Shown here in pieces: positions 1 through 5,980 of a stretch of 14,269 nucleotides of DNA (its first letter is position 1; the number at the start of each line of letters is the position of its first letter). A program made the translations under genes and the position numbers. The notes beneath the pieces were generated by a model. The model was not told the DNA's origin and ran no database searches. It saw only the letters and a program-made list of their open reading frames with translations. Source of the DNA: CALALP01 sp041855735 (GTDB lineage: Bacteria; Bacillota; Clostridia; Lachnospirales; Lachnospiraceae); the NCBI GenBank assembly GCA_041855735.1, contig JBHAEV010000226.1, positions 1-14,269 of the forward strand, given 5' to 3'.

Positions 1-2
1 AA

Positions 3-323
3 AAAGGGAAAGGTCTATTAAAGGGAATCATCGACTCCATCTATCAAAGTGCTTTTGGAGAAGAAGCTTATCCGTCAATAGAAGAAAAAGCAGCAAACCT
101 TCTTTACTTTATCATCAAAGATCATCCTTTTGTAGATGGATGCAAAAGAATTGCGGCTACAACATTTTTATATTTCTTGGATATGAACCAAATTCTCTAT
201 AAAAACAATAAGAAAATACTATCAGACAGCACCTTAGTTGCCCTAACGCTTCTTATAGCGGAATCAAAACCCCAAGAAAAAGAAATCATGATTAACATAG
301 TAATGAATTTCTTAACATGGTAA
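3..323 (+). CDS. Fic/DOC-domain protein, RhuM-like, C-terminal part (5' end outside window)
   Basis: The reading frame is open from the window edge and ends at a TAA after 106 visible residues, so only the C-terminal part is present. It contains the Fic core HPFVDGCKRIAA, about residues 41-52 of the visible part, matching the Fic signature HPFx(D/E)GN(G/K)R except that Cys replaces Asn. From memory, a Cys here is usual in the RhuM/Fic fusion subfamily, whose C-terminus also has the ALTLLIAES and EKEIMINIV-like tail seen here. Fic domains usually transfer AMP or another nucleotide to proteins, and many are toxins or host-directed effectors; the target here is unknown. No antitoxin gene follows, and an upstream partner would lie outside the window. 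The Fic fold is a firm call; the RhuM-type assignment is likely but rests on the C-terminus only. Confidence 0.8.
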   Translation, partial: KGKGLLKGIIDSIYQSAFGEEAYPSIEEKAANLLYFIIKDHPFVDGCKRIAATTFLYFLDMNQILYKNNKKILSDSTLVALTLLIAESKPQEKEIMINIVMNFLTW

Positions 324-360
324 ATTGTATTTTCTTAAACCATTTACACAGGTAGAAAAA

Positions 361-404
361 AGCCAGCAGAATTTTACAATCTGTTGGCTTAATTATTTGT
401 TCTT
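361..404 (+). terminator. Possible rho-independent terminator after the Fic gene
   Basis: AGCCAGCAG (361-369) pairs with CTGTTGGCT (381-389) with one G-U pair, around an 11-nt loop. A T-rich but interrupted tail follows. It lies 38 nt after the Fic stop codon. Confidence 0.45.
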
Positions 405-428
405 AAAAGTGGCTTACCACTTTTTTCT
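405..428 (+). terminator. Rho-independent terminator
   Basis: AAAAGTGG (405-412), loop CTTA, CCACTTTT (417-424) form a perfect 8-bp stem that runs into a T-rich tail (TTCTT). Read on the − strand, the same hairpin ends in TTTT and could also stop transcripts arriving from azlD. Confidence 0.65.
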
Positions 429-444
429 TATAAAAAAGTACTTC

Positions 445-470
445 AAAAATACTTCAGCTAACCACCTGAA
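445..470 (-). terminator. Weak candidate terminator for the azl end of the cluster
   Basis: On the − strand, TTCAG (466-470) and CTGAA (453-457) form a 5-bp stem with an 8-nt loop, followed by a T5 run (445-449). The stem is short. It lies about 100 nt beyond the azlD stop, and nothing better is seen closer to the gene. Confidence 0.3.
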
Positions 471-566
471 ACCTTAGAATAATGAGTAATATCAATGGTT
501 CCGATGAGTGCTTAGGCTACTCCCACTCTACCGCCGCCGATGGACCTTATAAGAAACCTGAAAATC

Positions 567-893
567 TCAAAACACCAACTGCACCAGAGCCATATACACC
601 GCCGTTCCCGATGCGATGCAAAAAAGCGCATTCCTCTTTTTGAGATGCAGAATTACCACCACCGATATTGCAATGACATGTGGGAGAAATCCGCGCCATT
701 CGCCAAAATTCACATCTTTCAGACAGTATACAACCAGCATCGCCATGATGGAATATGGCAGCACTTTTCCCAGATCGGTGATGACCCCGGGTGTTTTGCT
801 TCCTCTTCCAAAGGCAATAAAGGGAAAATATCGAAGAAGAACCGTAATTCCCGCCATCAGGGCAATTGCCAAAGCAGCTCTCTCATCCGTCAT
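567..893 (-). CDS. azlD: AzlD-type branched-chain amino acid transport subunit
   Basis: A 108-residue, very hydrophobic protein with three to four membrane segments, the usual size of AzlD. The family pattern LLRYFPFIAFGRG near the N-terminus and VLPYSIMAMLVVYCLKD in the middle are visible. AzlD is the small partner of AzlC; the pair is linked in Bacillus subtilis to azaleucine resistance and branched-chain amino acid export. The frame is open further upstream to an ATG at 920, but GGAGG sits 6 nt before the ATG at 893, so I chose that start. It overlaps the end of azlC by 11 nt, which suggests translational coupling. Confidence 0.88.
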   Translation of the reverse strand: MTDERAALAIALMAGITVLLRYFPFIAFGRGSKTPGVITDLGKVLPYSIMAMLVVYCLKDVNFGEWRGFLPHVIAISVVVILHLKKRNALFCIASGTAVYMALVQLVF

Positions 894-1704
894 ACCCCAC
901 CTCCGATCCATTGCTCTCACCGGTCATTTCTCCGGTAGTTTCCTTTGCAGGGCCATCGCTTTCGACCGTCTCCCCCGTGCTTTGTTTGATCCCGTTTTTT
1001 CGCATGTCCATCTGTCTTTTCAAGAGCAAAACCGCGGCAATCACCGCCATGGACGGAATCAAAAAGGATGTGCTTCCAAACAACAGCAAACAAAGCAATG
1101 TCGAAACAAAACCCAGAACTGCCGCAAAATGGTCTTTCGTACTCAGCCATTGCTCGGTAACCACCGTCACGAAAAGTGCCGTCAGCGCAAACTCAATCCC
1201 TTCGGAATTAAAATCCATATATGTACCGAGAATCGCACCCGAAACACAGCCCGTAATCCAATACAAATGATCCAGTGCCGATACATACAGATAGTATCTC
1301 TTTAAGTCTTGCTTCTCCACACCTTCGGTATCCATGCAGACCAAGGAATAGGTTTCGTCCGTCAGCGCAAATGCGGCATACCATTTCCACCGCCCGAGAA
1401 CTTTGTATTTGTCGACCATGGAAATACCGTAGAGCAAATGCCTGCCGTTTACCAGCAAGGTACCGAGTGCAATCGTCACAAAATCGGCATTCCCCGAAAG
1501 CAGGCTCACCGCCAGGTATTGCATGGAACCGGCATACATAAAAACCGCCATCCAAAATGCCCACATGATTCCATATCCCTGTGCACTCAGCAGCACGCCG
1601 AATCCGATGCCCAGCACAATATAGCCCGACAGCACCGGCACCGTATCTTTCAATGCCTTACCGAAAACACGACTTCCATTTTTCACCCCATTTAAACCGG
1701 GCAT
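883..1704 (-). CDS. azlC: AzlC family branched-chain amino acid permease
   Basis: A 273-residue membrane protein of the AzlC (LIV-E) family, the large subunit that works with AzlD. Family features are GYIVLGIGFGVLL (about 27-39), the MYAGSMQYLAVSLL segment (about 56-69) and NGRHLLYGISM (about 86-96). A GGGGAGG site lies 9 nt before the ATG. The start is 17 nt after the fbp stop, so co-transcription with fbp is likely. Oddity: after the last membrane segment (about residue 233) there is a tail of about 40 hydrophilic residues rich in Gly, Glu, Thr and Ser, making the protein longer than the usual 230 or so. azlD starts inside the end of this tail. The function is by family; substrate specificity is not visible. 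Confidence 0.9.
   Translation of the reverse strand: MPGLNGVKNGSRVFGKALKDTVPVLSGYIVLGIGFGVLLSAQGYGIMWAFWMAVFMYAGSMQYLAVSLLSGNADFVTIALGTLLVNGRHLLYGISMVDKYKVLGRWKWYAAFALTDETYSLVCMDTEGVEKQDLKRYYLYVSALDHLYWITGCVSGAILGTYMDFNSEGIEFALTALFVTVVTEQWLSTKDHFAAVLGFVSTLLCLLLFGSTSFLIPSMAVIAAVLLLKRQMDMRKNGIKQSTGETVESDGPAKETTGEMTGESNGSEVGYDG
900..904 (-). promoter_or_regulatory. Ribosome binding site that decides the azlD start
   Basis: GGAGG on the − strand, 6 nt before the ATG at 893 and inside the last codons of azlC. The alternative ATG at 920 has no comparable site. Confidence 0.7.
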
Positions 1705-1721
1705 TTCCCGTAACCTCCCCG

Positions 1722-3656
1722 CTACAATCTTTCCTTGATGACACCGTCTTCATAAGCTTTCTTCAATAATTTCAAATCCTCAATCCGCTTTTGGATTTCT
1801 CTTCCCGCATCCGTATCCGCAACCCGAATCCGGTTTTCCATCTCTTTTGCCACAAAAACTCTTGCGCTTTCTTCATTTTCCGGATTGTAAGGCTGATGTT
1901 CGGCGAGTACAAGTTTTTTCGAAGTGAAAATCAGTGTATATCCGGCTATTCCCGTTTTTTTCTGATAAGGCTTGCTGAGTCCTCCGTCAATGACGAACAG
2001 TTTCCCTCCCGCCTTCATCGGACTTTCCCCATCCTTTATCTTCACCGGCACATGCCCGTTTACAATATGGCTGTTTTGCGGATGCATTCCGAATTCATGA
2101 AAAATCTTCTCGATTTCCTCTTCCTTTTCATAGAGCCGGTAATAACAGTTCGCCACCTCTTTTTTCAGTTTCGGATCCTCCAGAAAATAGTTCTCGAATG
2201 TTTTCATCGCGGACTTTCCGAACAGCGGTGATTTCTTGCCGCACCATAAATACCACATCATATCCAGCATATTCGTTTTCTTTTCATCCGAATCCGGCAG
2301 CAAATACGCTTCCTGTATCATCCGGTCCAGTTTGTCCAACAGATTTTTTCCCTGATAATATTCCTCGCCGATTTGCATCCCGTCGAAACTTCCGTCCTCT
2401 TTCATCGGGATACAGCCGTGATAGAGCAGGTTTTGATTGTATTTTAAATACAGGCTGCCGTGAGAATACAAAAACTTCATATGCTGGTTCATTCTCAAAC
2501 TGTGACGAAAACTGGTGCAAAGGATTTCCACCAGATCACTTTCCTCTTTTGTCAATGCATACGGATCTTTCGGGTCAATCGTCGGGAAATGTCTGTCCAA
2601 AAGCTCATACTCCTGACCTTCCATGCGAATCACACCTTTTTGATAGTCGATTTTGTCAAGCAGCAGTCGGCAATCCATATCAAACTCCGGATGTCTTTTG
2701 ATGATTGCGCCTTCCAGCTTAAACATAATCACCGCAATGGCCTTGTGCATCTTTGCCGCCAGATTCGGTTCGATATAGTCGAACTTGTTTTCATCAAAAA
2801 TTTTAGGCTGAAACCGCTCACAAGGATCGTCCTGATATACCTTGGAAGCAAACATGGAAAGCGGTCTTAAGTTGATTCCGTAACCGTCCTCCAGGATGTC
2901 AAAATTGTTGTAGCCGAAAGCCACCCGGAGCACCGAGCAAACCAGCGCCGGATGCCCCCCTGCAGCCCCCATCCACTCGATGTCGTGATTTCCCCATTGA
3001 ATGTCCACCTCGGGAAACTTCATCAGTTCATCCATAATCACATCGGCGCGCGGGCCTCTGTCAAAAATATCACCGATGATATGCAGATGATCCACCGTCA
3101 TCTTCTGAATCAGATAACAAAGCGATACAATGAATTTTTCTCCCGCATCGATTTCAATGATGGATTTGATGATGCCTCCGTAATAATTTTCTTTATTTTT
3201 ATCCCGATTGTCCACATGCAGCAACTCATCGATGATATATGCAAACTCCTCGGGCATGCGTTTTCGTACCTTGGAACGTGTGTATTTGGAAGAAACCACT
3301 TTCAAAACCTGAATCAAACGATAGATGATCAGGCTCTCCCACTGCATGGTGTATTCCTTCCTGCTTTTTTTGAGATCGATGTGTTTTTCGGGATAATGGA
3401 TCAAATCGGCAAGTTCCCGCTCTTCATAATCGAAGATAATATTCCGGAATGTTTCCCGGATTTTTTCCCGGATCATGCCGGAAGAACTCCTAAGCAGGTG
3501 CAAAAATGCAACATGTTCGCCATGCAAATCGGAAAAAAAGTACTCGGTGCCCTTGGGCAAACCCATTATGGCACGCAGATTCACAATCTCGCTGACCGCC
3601 GATTTGACATTCGGGTACTCTCTGGACATCCATTTCAAATAATCTAGCTCTCTCAT
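1722..3656 (-). CDS. fbp: Fructose-1,6-bisphosphatase, class III
   Basis: A 644-residue cytosolic enzyme that hydrolyses fructose 1,6-bisphosphate to fructose 6-phosphate in gluconeogenesis. It is the firmicute-type class III FBPase, built on a calcineurin-like metallophosphatase fold and unrelated to E. coli Fbp. Metal-site motifs are visible in order: SDLHGEH (42-48), GDIFDRGPRAD (195-205), GNHD (222-225) and NGHVPV (533-538), with YHGCIP at 422-427. Length matches the family (about 640-670). AGGAGG lies 5 nt before the ATG. A second AGGAGG sits about 20 nt further upstream without a start codon of its own. The gene is 145 nt after maf and 17 nt before azlC on the same strand. Confidence 0.97.
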   Translation of the reverse strand: MRELDYLKWMSREYPNVKSAVSEIVNLRAIMGLPKGTEYFFSDLHGEHVAFLHLLRSSSGMIREKIRETFRNIIFDYEERELADLIHYPEKHIDLKKSRKEYTMQWESLIIYRLIQVLKVVSSKYTRSKVRKRMPEEFAYIIDELLHVDNRDKNKENYYGGIIKSIIEIDAGEKFIVSLCYLIQKMTVDHLHIIGDIFDRGPRADVIMDELMKFPEVDIQWGNHDIEWMGAAGGHPALVCSVLRVAFGYNNFDILEDGYGINLRPLSMFASKVYQDDPCERFQPKIFDENKFDYIEPNLAAKMHKAIAVIMFKLEGAIIKRHPEFDMDCRLLLDKIDYQKGVIRMEGQEYELLDRHFPTIDPKDPYALTKEESDLVEILCTSFRHSLRMNQHMKFLYSHGSLYLKYNQNLLYHGCIPMKEDGSFDGMQIGEEYYQGKNLLDKLDRMIQEAYLLPDSDEKKTNMLDMMWYLWCGKKSPLFGKSAMKTFENYFLEDPKLKKEVANCYYRLYEKEEEIEKIFHEFGMHPQNSHIVNGHVPVKIKDGESPMKAGGKLFVIDGGLSKPYQKKTGIAGYTLIFTSKKLVLAEHQPYNPENEESARVFVAKEMENRIRVADTDAGREIQKRIEDLKLLKKAYEDGVIKERL

Positions 3657-3801
3657 TTTTCCTCCTTTTCTGACTATGTTTCCTCCTGTTTGAAGTTCCT
3701 GCCGGCACCGATTGGTACGGCAGAATTTCTCCCTTATCCGCTTTGACCCCTTTCCTTTTTCGTAATTTGTTTTTTCACCGATCGATATTTACTCTTGCCG
3801 A

Positions 3802-4389
3802 TTACAGGTACTTTTTGAGATAATCCCGGTACAATCTGCCGATCGGAAGCCCCATCACATTGTAGAAATCCCCCTCAATGCCGACAACATTCTTTGCAAA
3901 GTCCCCCTGAATCGCATAGGAGCCCGCCTTTCCCCGGTATTCCCCCTTTGCGAGATAGGCACGGATTTCCACAGATGTCATGGGAGCCACCGAAACTTCG
4001 GTTTTTTCCATAAATTCAAATTCTTCTTCGGTCTTTCCGATGTATACATACACTCCGGTCATGACTTCATGGCTTTTCCCCTGCATTTTTTCAATCATGC
4101 GATAGGCATCCTCCTCATCCTTCGGTTTGCACAAAATTTCCCCGTCCAAAACCACAATGGAATCCGCACCTATGACAATCAGATCTTCCTCCGGATACGC
4201 GCTTTTTGCCGCCGCAACAATGTCCCTTCCCTTGAATCCCGCCTGCTGTACACAGCCGTCTTCCGGTAAAACGCCTTCAATCCCCGTTTCCTTATCGGAA
4301 ACCATCACCTCAAATTCGATTCCGATCAATTCCAGCAGCTCTTTTCTTCTGGGAGAACCCGAAGCCAAAATAATTCTTTGTTGTTTCAC
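3802..4389 (-). CDS. maf: Maf-like nucleoside triphosphate pyrophosphatase
   Basis: A 195-residue Maf/YhdE-type enzyme that hydrolyses non-canonical or surplus NTPs to NMP and pyrophosphate, a house-cleaning role also linked to septum control in Bacillus. Motifs: ASGSPRR (9-15), GADSIV (74-79), CKP (87-89), SHEVMTGV (106-113) and GKAGSYAIQG (153-162), all in the family order. The start is GTG (4387-4389). Its GTGA overlaps the stop codon of the acetyltransferase gene by 4 nt, and AGGAG lies 6 nt upstream, so translation is probably coupled. Whether it prefers dTTP/UTP or m7GTP-type substrates cannot be read with confidence. Confidence 0.95.
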   Translation of the reverse strand: MKQQRIILASGSPRRKELLELIGIEFEVMVSDKETGIEGVLPEDGCVQQAGFKGRDIVAAAKSAYPEEDLIVIGADSIVVLDGEILCKPKDEEDAYRMIEKMQGKSHEVMTGVYVYIGKTEEEFEFMEKTEVSVAPMTSVEIRAYLAKGEYRGKAGSYAIQGDFAKNVVGIEGDFYNVMGLPIGRLYRDYLKKYL

Positions 4390-4886
4390 ACCCCGCTCCT
4401 TTTTTCGTGTTGTACTCTCTGGTAAGCCAGACGCTCTGACCGATCCTCCATAAAGACAATTCCGCAGTATTCGAACCCGTTCTTTTCAATCAGATGACGC
4501 ATCAAATGATTGTCCTCATGCGTATCAATCCGAAGATTGTGAAACAAGCCCGATGCAAACTCCAAAGCTTCCTCCAGAATTCCCCTGCAACTTCCGTCTC
4601 CGGCAACTTTGTGAATCGTGCCGTATTCTTCGTCATTCTTCCACTCACCGATGATCACATCATAACAGGGATCCGGAGTTTTCAGCAATGTAAAAGTACC
4701 GACCACTTTTTGATCTCTCTCTATCACATAACTGTCCCCACGTTTGATATCCTCTATCACGCTGTTTATGTTCGGGCGATCGTCTTTCCATTGATTCGGA
4801 TTTCCGTTCATTTTCATAAACTCTCTGGCAATTTGATAAATTTCCGTCATCCGCTTTAAATCTTCCATCCTCGCCTGTCTGACCAT
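4386..4886 (-). CDS. GNAT-family N-acetyltransferase
   Basis: A 166-residue protein with the Gcn5-related acetyltransferase layout: N-terminal helices (VRQARMEDLKRMTEIYQIA), a central strand pair around VVGTFTLL (61-68), an acetyl-CoA loop region near VAGDGSCRGILEEAL (94-108), and the C-terminal LRIDTHEDNHLMRHLIEKNG pattern typical of the fold. The substrate is unknown. The frame extends upstream to an ATG at 4952, but a perfect TATAAT on the − strand (4921-4926) lies inside that extension, so the ATG at 4886 is the better start. Its ribosome site (GGAAGGGAAG) is only fair. It is first in the GNAT-maf-fbp-azlCD series and overlaps maf by 4 nt. Confidence 0.88.
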   Translation of the reverse strand: MVRQARMEDLKRMTEIYQIAREFMKMNGNPNQWKDDRPNINSVIEDIKRGDSYVIERDQKVVGTFTLLKTPDPCYDVIIGEWKNDEEYGTIHKVAGDGSCRGILEEALEFASGLFHNLRIDTHEDNHLMRHLIEKNGFEYCGIVFMEDRSERLAYQRVQHEKRSGV

Positions 4887-4920
4887 CCCGCTTCCCTTCC
4901 GTTTCCTGTTTGATGGCATT

Positions 4921-4949
4921 ATTATAACACTTTTTTTGCACTTTTGTAG
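4921..4949 (-). promoter_or_regulatory. Probable promoter of the GNAT-maf cluster
   Basis: A perfect -10 TATAAT on the − strand (4921-4926), 17 nt from a poor -35 CTACAA (4944-4949). It lies 34 nt before the chosen GNAT start. The -10 is strong but the -35 is weak, so an activator or an alternative spacing is possible. Confidence 0.55.
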
Positions 4950-5149
4950 CATGTTTCCGCAATCGATGCTCGCTTTCGATTGACATTTATTCTGATACGA
5001 TAAACAGCCTTAGCCTCCTTGGCCAGATCCATAAAGGAATGGATCCCCATGGAAAACATTGCTGCTCCTTTGTCATACTTTACGAACTTCTCCTTGCCGT
5101 TTGTAAGAAGATTCTCCATATTTTCTGTTTCTTTTCTCTTGTATCCCAT
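4922..5149 (-). CDS. Small DNA-binding/excisionase-like protein with replaced C-terminus
   Basis: A 75-residue protein with the ATG at 5149, 9 nt from AAGGAG; the ATG at 5155 is only 3 nt from that site. The middle, KFVKYDKGAAMFSMGIHSF followed by MDLAKEAKAVYRI, resembles a family of small winged-helix, excisionase-like proteins common on Clostridia elements (DUF6462-type, from memory). In that family this stretch continues with a strand and a helix. Here, exactly after AVYRI, the frame enters the 32-bp repeat and then flanking chromosomal sequence, giving a basic tail unlike the family. Its stop codon lies inside the GNAT -10 box. It is probably a gene cut at the element end. It follows the sigma-like gene closely and shares its transcript. 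Confidence 0.6.
   Translation of the reverse strand: MGYKRKETENMENLLTNGKEKFVKYDKGAAMFSMGIHSFMDLAKEAKAVYRIRINVNRKRASIAETCYKSAKKVL
4961..4992 (+). repeat. Left copy of a perfect 32-bp direct repeat (candidate attL)
   Basis: Identical base for base to 7585-7616 in the same orientation. The match extends to 36 nt with one mismatch if the preceding CCGN is counted (4957 and 7581). The repeat starts with a dyad: AATCGA, 9-nt centre, TCGATT. This resembles the arm-overlap-arm plan of a site-specific recombinase core. It then continues with the -35-like TTGACA. Confidence 0.85.
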
Positions 5150-5162
5150 AGTCATTCACTCC

Positions 5163-5726
5163 TTATAATGTTTCCCTGAAATAAGGGACTGTTCTGCTTT
5201 CCAATAACTTCTTGATGTCGCCGATCAGGTTCTTCACCGTCTGATAAGCCAGATCCCGATCCTCTGCGATCTCCAGCATCTTTCGATCCTTATGGATGAA
5301 GGTATAAACAATGTCATGCTCCTTCGCCGGAAGCGCCTTAAGCGCTGAGTCAAAGACTTCAAATTCCCGTCTCATCATATGGATCGTGAGGATATCATGC
5401 TTATGTTTTTCCGGGATATCCGTTTCCTTCAGGATATTTCCGGAAAAGTTACATTCCTCAATCGCATCCCGGATCATAATATGCTCAATTGCTTTTGCAG
5501 CTGTCGGATTGCTGCGATGATTTGTCTGAACTCTCACGCCCAGGTCATCGTCATTCTTCTTTCGTCTGTTGTATTCCACCTCGAAAAGGATCCGGTTAAA
5601 GAGCCCTGTTTCATAGCAGTCAACCAACTGGGGAAACACGCTGTAGTTCTTGTAAATCAGCAGAAAGCGTTCATGCGGATTCGAATTACCGTAGGCTTCC
5701 ACTAACTTTTCTTCTGTAATGCACAT
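5163..5726 (-). CDS. Sigma-70-like / phage-type HTH transcription regulator
   Basis: A 187-residue soluble protein. The N-terminal half is charged, with RRKKNDDDLGVRVQTNHRS near residues 54-72. The C-terminal part, from about 119, has ALKALPAKEHDIVYTFIHK followed by a helix-turn-helix pattern (LEIAEDRDLAYQTVKNLIGDI, 151-171), as in sigma region 4 and ArpU/RinA-like phage and ICE regulators. It has no recognisable sigma region 2, so it is more likely an accessory regulator than a full sigma factor. GGAGG lies 7 nt before the ATG. The next gene starts 14 nt past its stop and takes its ribosome site from this gene's end. The role, probably control of the element, is inference. Confidence 0.6.
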   Translation of the reverse strand: MCITEEKLVEAYGNSNPHERFLLIYKNYSVFPQLVDCYETGLFNRILFEVEYNRRKKNDDDLGVRVQTNHRSNPTAAKAIEHIMIRDAIEECNFSGNILKETDIPEKHKHDILTIHMMRREFEVFDSALKALPAKEHDIVYTFIHKDRKMLEIAEDRDLAYQTVKNLIGDIKKLLESRTVPYFRETL

Positions 5727-5843
5727 GTTCGCACCTCCATAAAGTTTCTTGGAGGCTTGGCTTGCCGGCTTGCGTCACCTCTTGCTTACATATGTCATTC
5801 TACGGAACTCTATGTAAAAAGTAAGATATCGAAGATCATACAT

Positions 5844-5864
5844 AAGTATGGCGGCACCATACTT
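5844..5864. repeat. Perfect 8-bp inverted repeat (operator or hairpin)
   Basis: AAGTATGG (5844-5851) and CCATACTT (5857-5864) around a 5-nt centre, in the 254-nt divergent region between the sigma-like gene and the ATPase gene. No T run follows, so it is more likely an operator or RNA hairpin than a terminator. Confidence 0.5.
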
Positions 5865-5870
5865 GTTGGT

Positions 5871-5917
5871 TTTAACGTAGGCGTTTCTGATACTTTTGCG
5901 ATATCGCACACGTTAAA
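5871..5917. repeat. 47-nt dyad A upstream of the ATPase gene
   Basis: Arms TTTAACGTAGGCG (5871-5883) and CGCACACGTTAAA (5905-5917), 11 of 13 matching as an inverted repeat, with a 21-nt centre. The right arm is the exact reverse complement of the left arm of dyad B (7214-7226). The two dyads have identical arm and centre lengths and are about 70% identical when aligned. Confidence 0.65.
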
Positions 5918-5918
5918 C

Positions 5919-5947
5919 TTGATTTTGATGTCTGATTTTGATAACAT
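5919..5947 (+). promoter_or_regulatory. Possible promoter of the ATPase gene
   Basis: TTGATT (5919-5924), a 17-nt spacer and TAACAT (5942-5947), 33 nt before the ATG. Neither hexamer is strong. The right arm of dyad A ends 1 nt before the -35, so a protein bound to the dyad would touch this promoter. Confidence 0.35.
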
Positions 5948-5980
5948 ATAAATGAAAACACCTTCGAAAGGAATGATGAT

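Noticed and set aside
480..540. Possible remnant of a gene between the Fic terminators and azlD (− strand short frame ending in HYSKVSGG)
   Set aside because: Only about 17 codons are open and I cannot tie them to a family with any confidence.
616..1305. Long + strand frames opposite azlC and azlD
   Set aside because: They mirror codon structure of clear membrane protein genes, have no family features and no ribosome sites.
3690..3720. Inverted repeat TGCCG...CGGCA between maf and fbp
   Set aside because: Five to six pairs with a 13-nt loop and no T run on either strand, so not a credible terminator or riboswitch.
4887..4952. Upstream ATG extension of the GNAT gene
   Set aside because: The extension contains a perfect -10 box, lacks a good ribosome site at 4952, and its residues do not fit the GNAT N-terminus.
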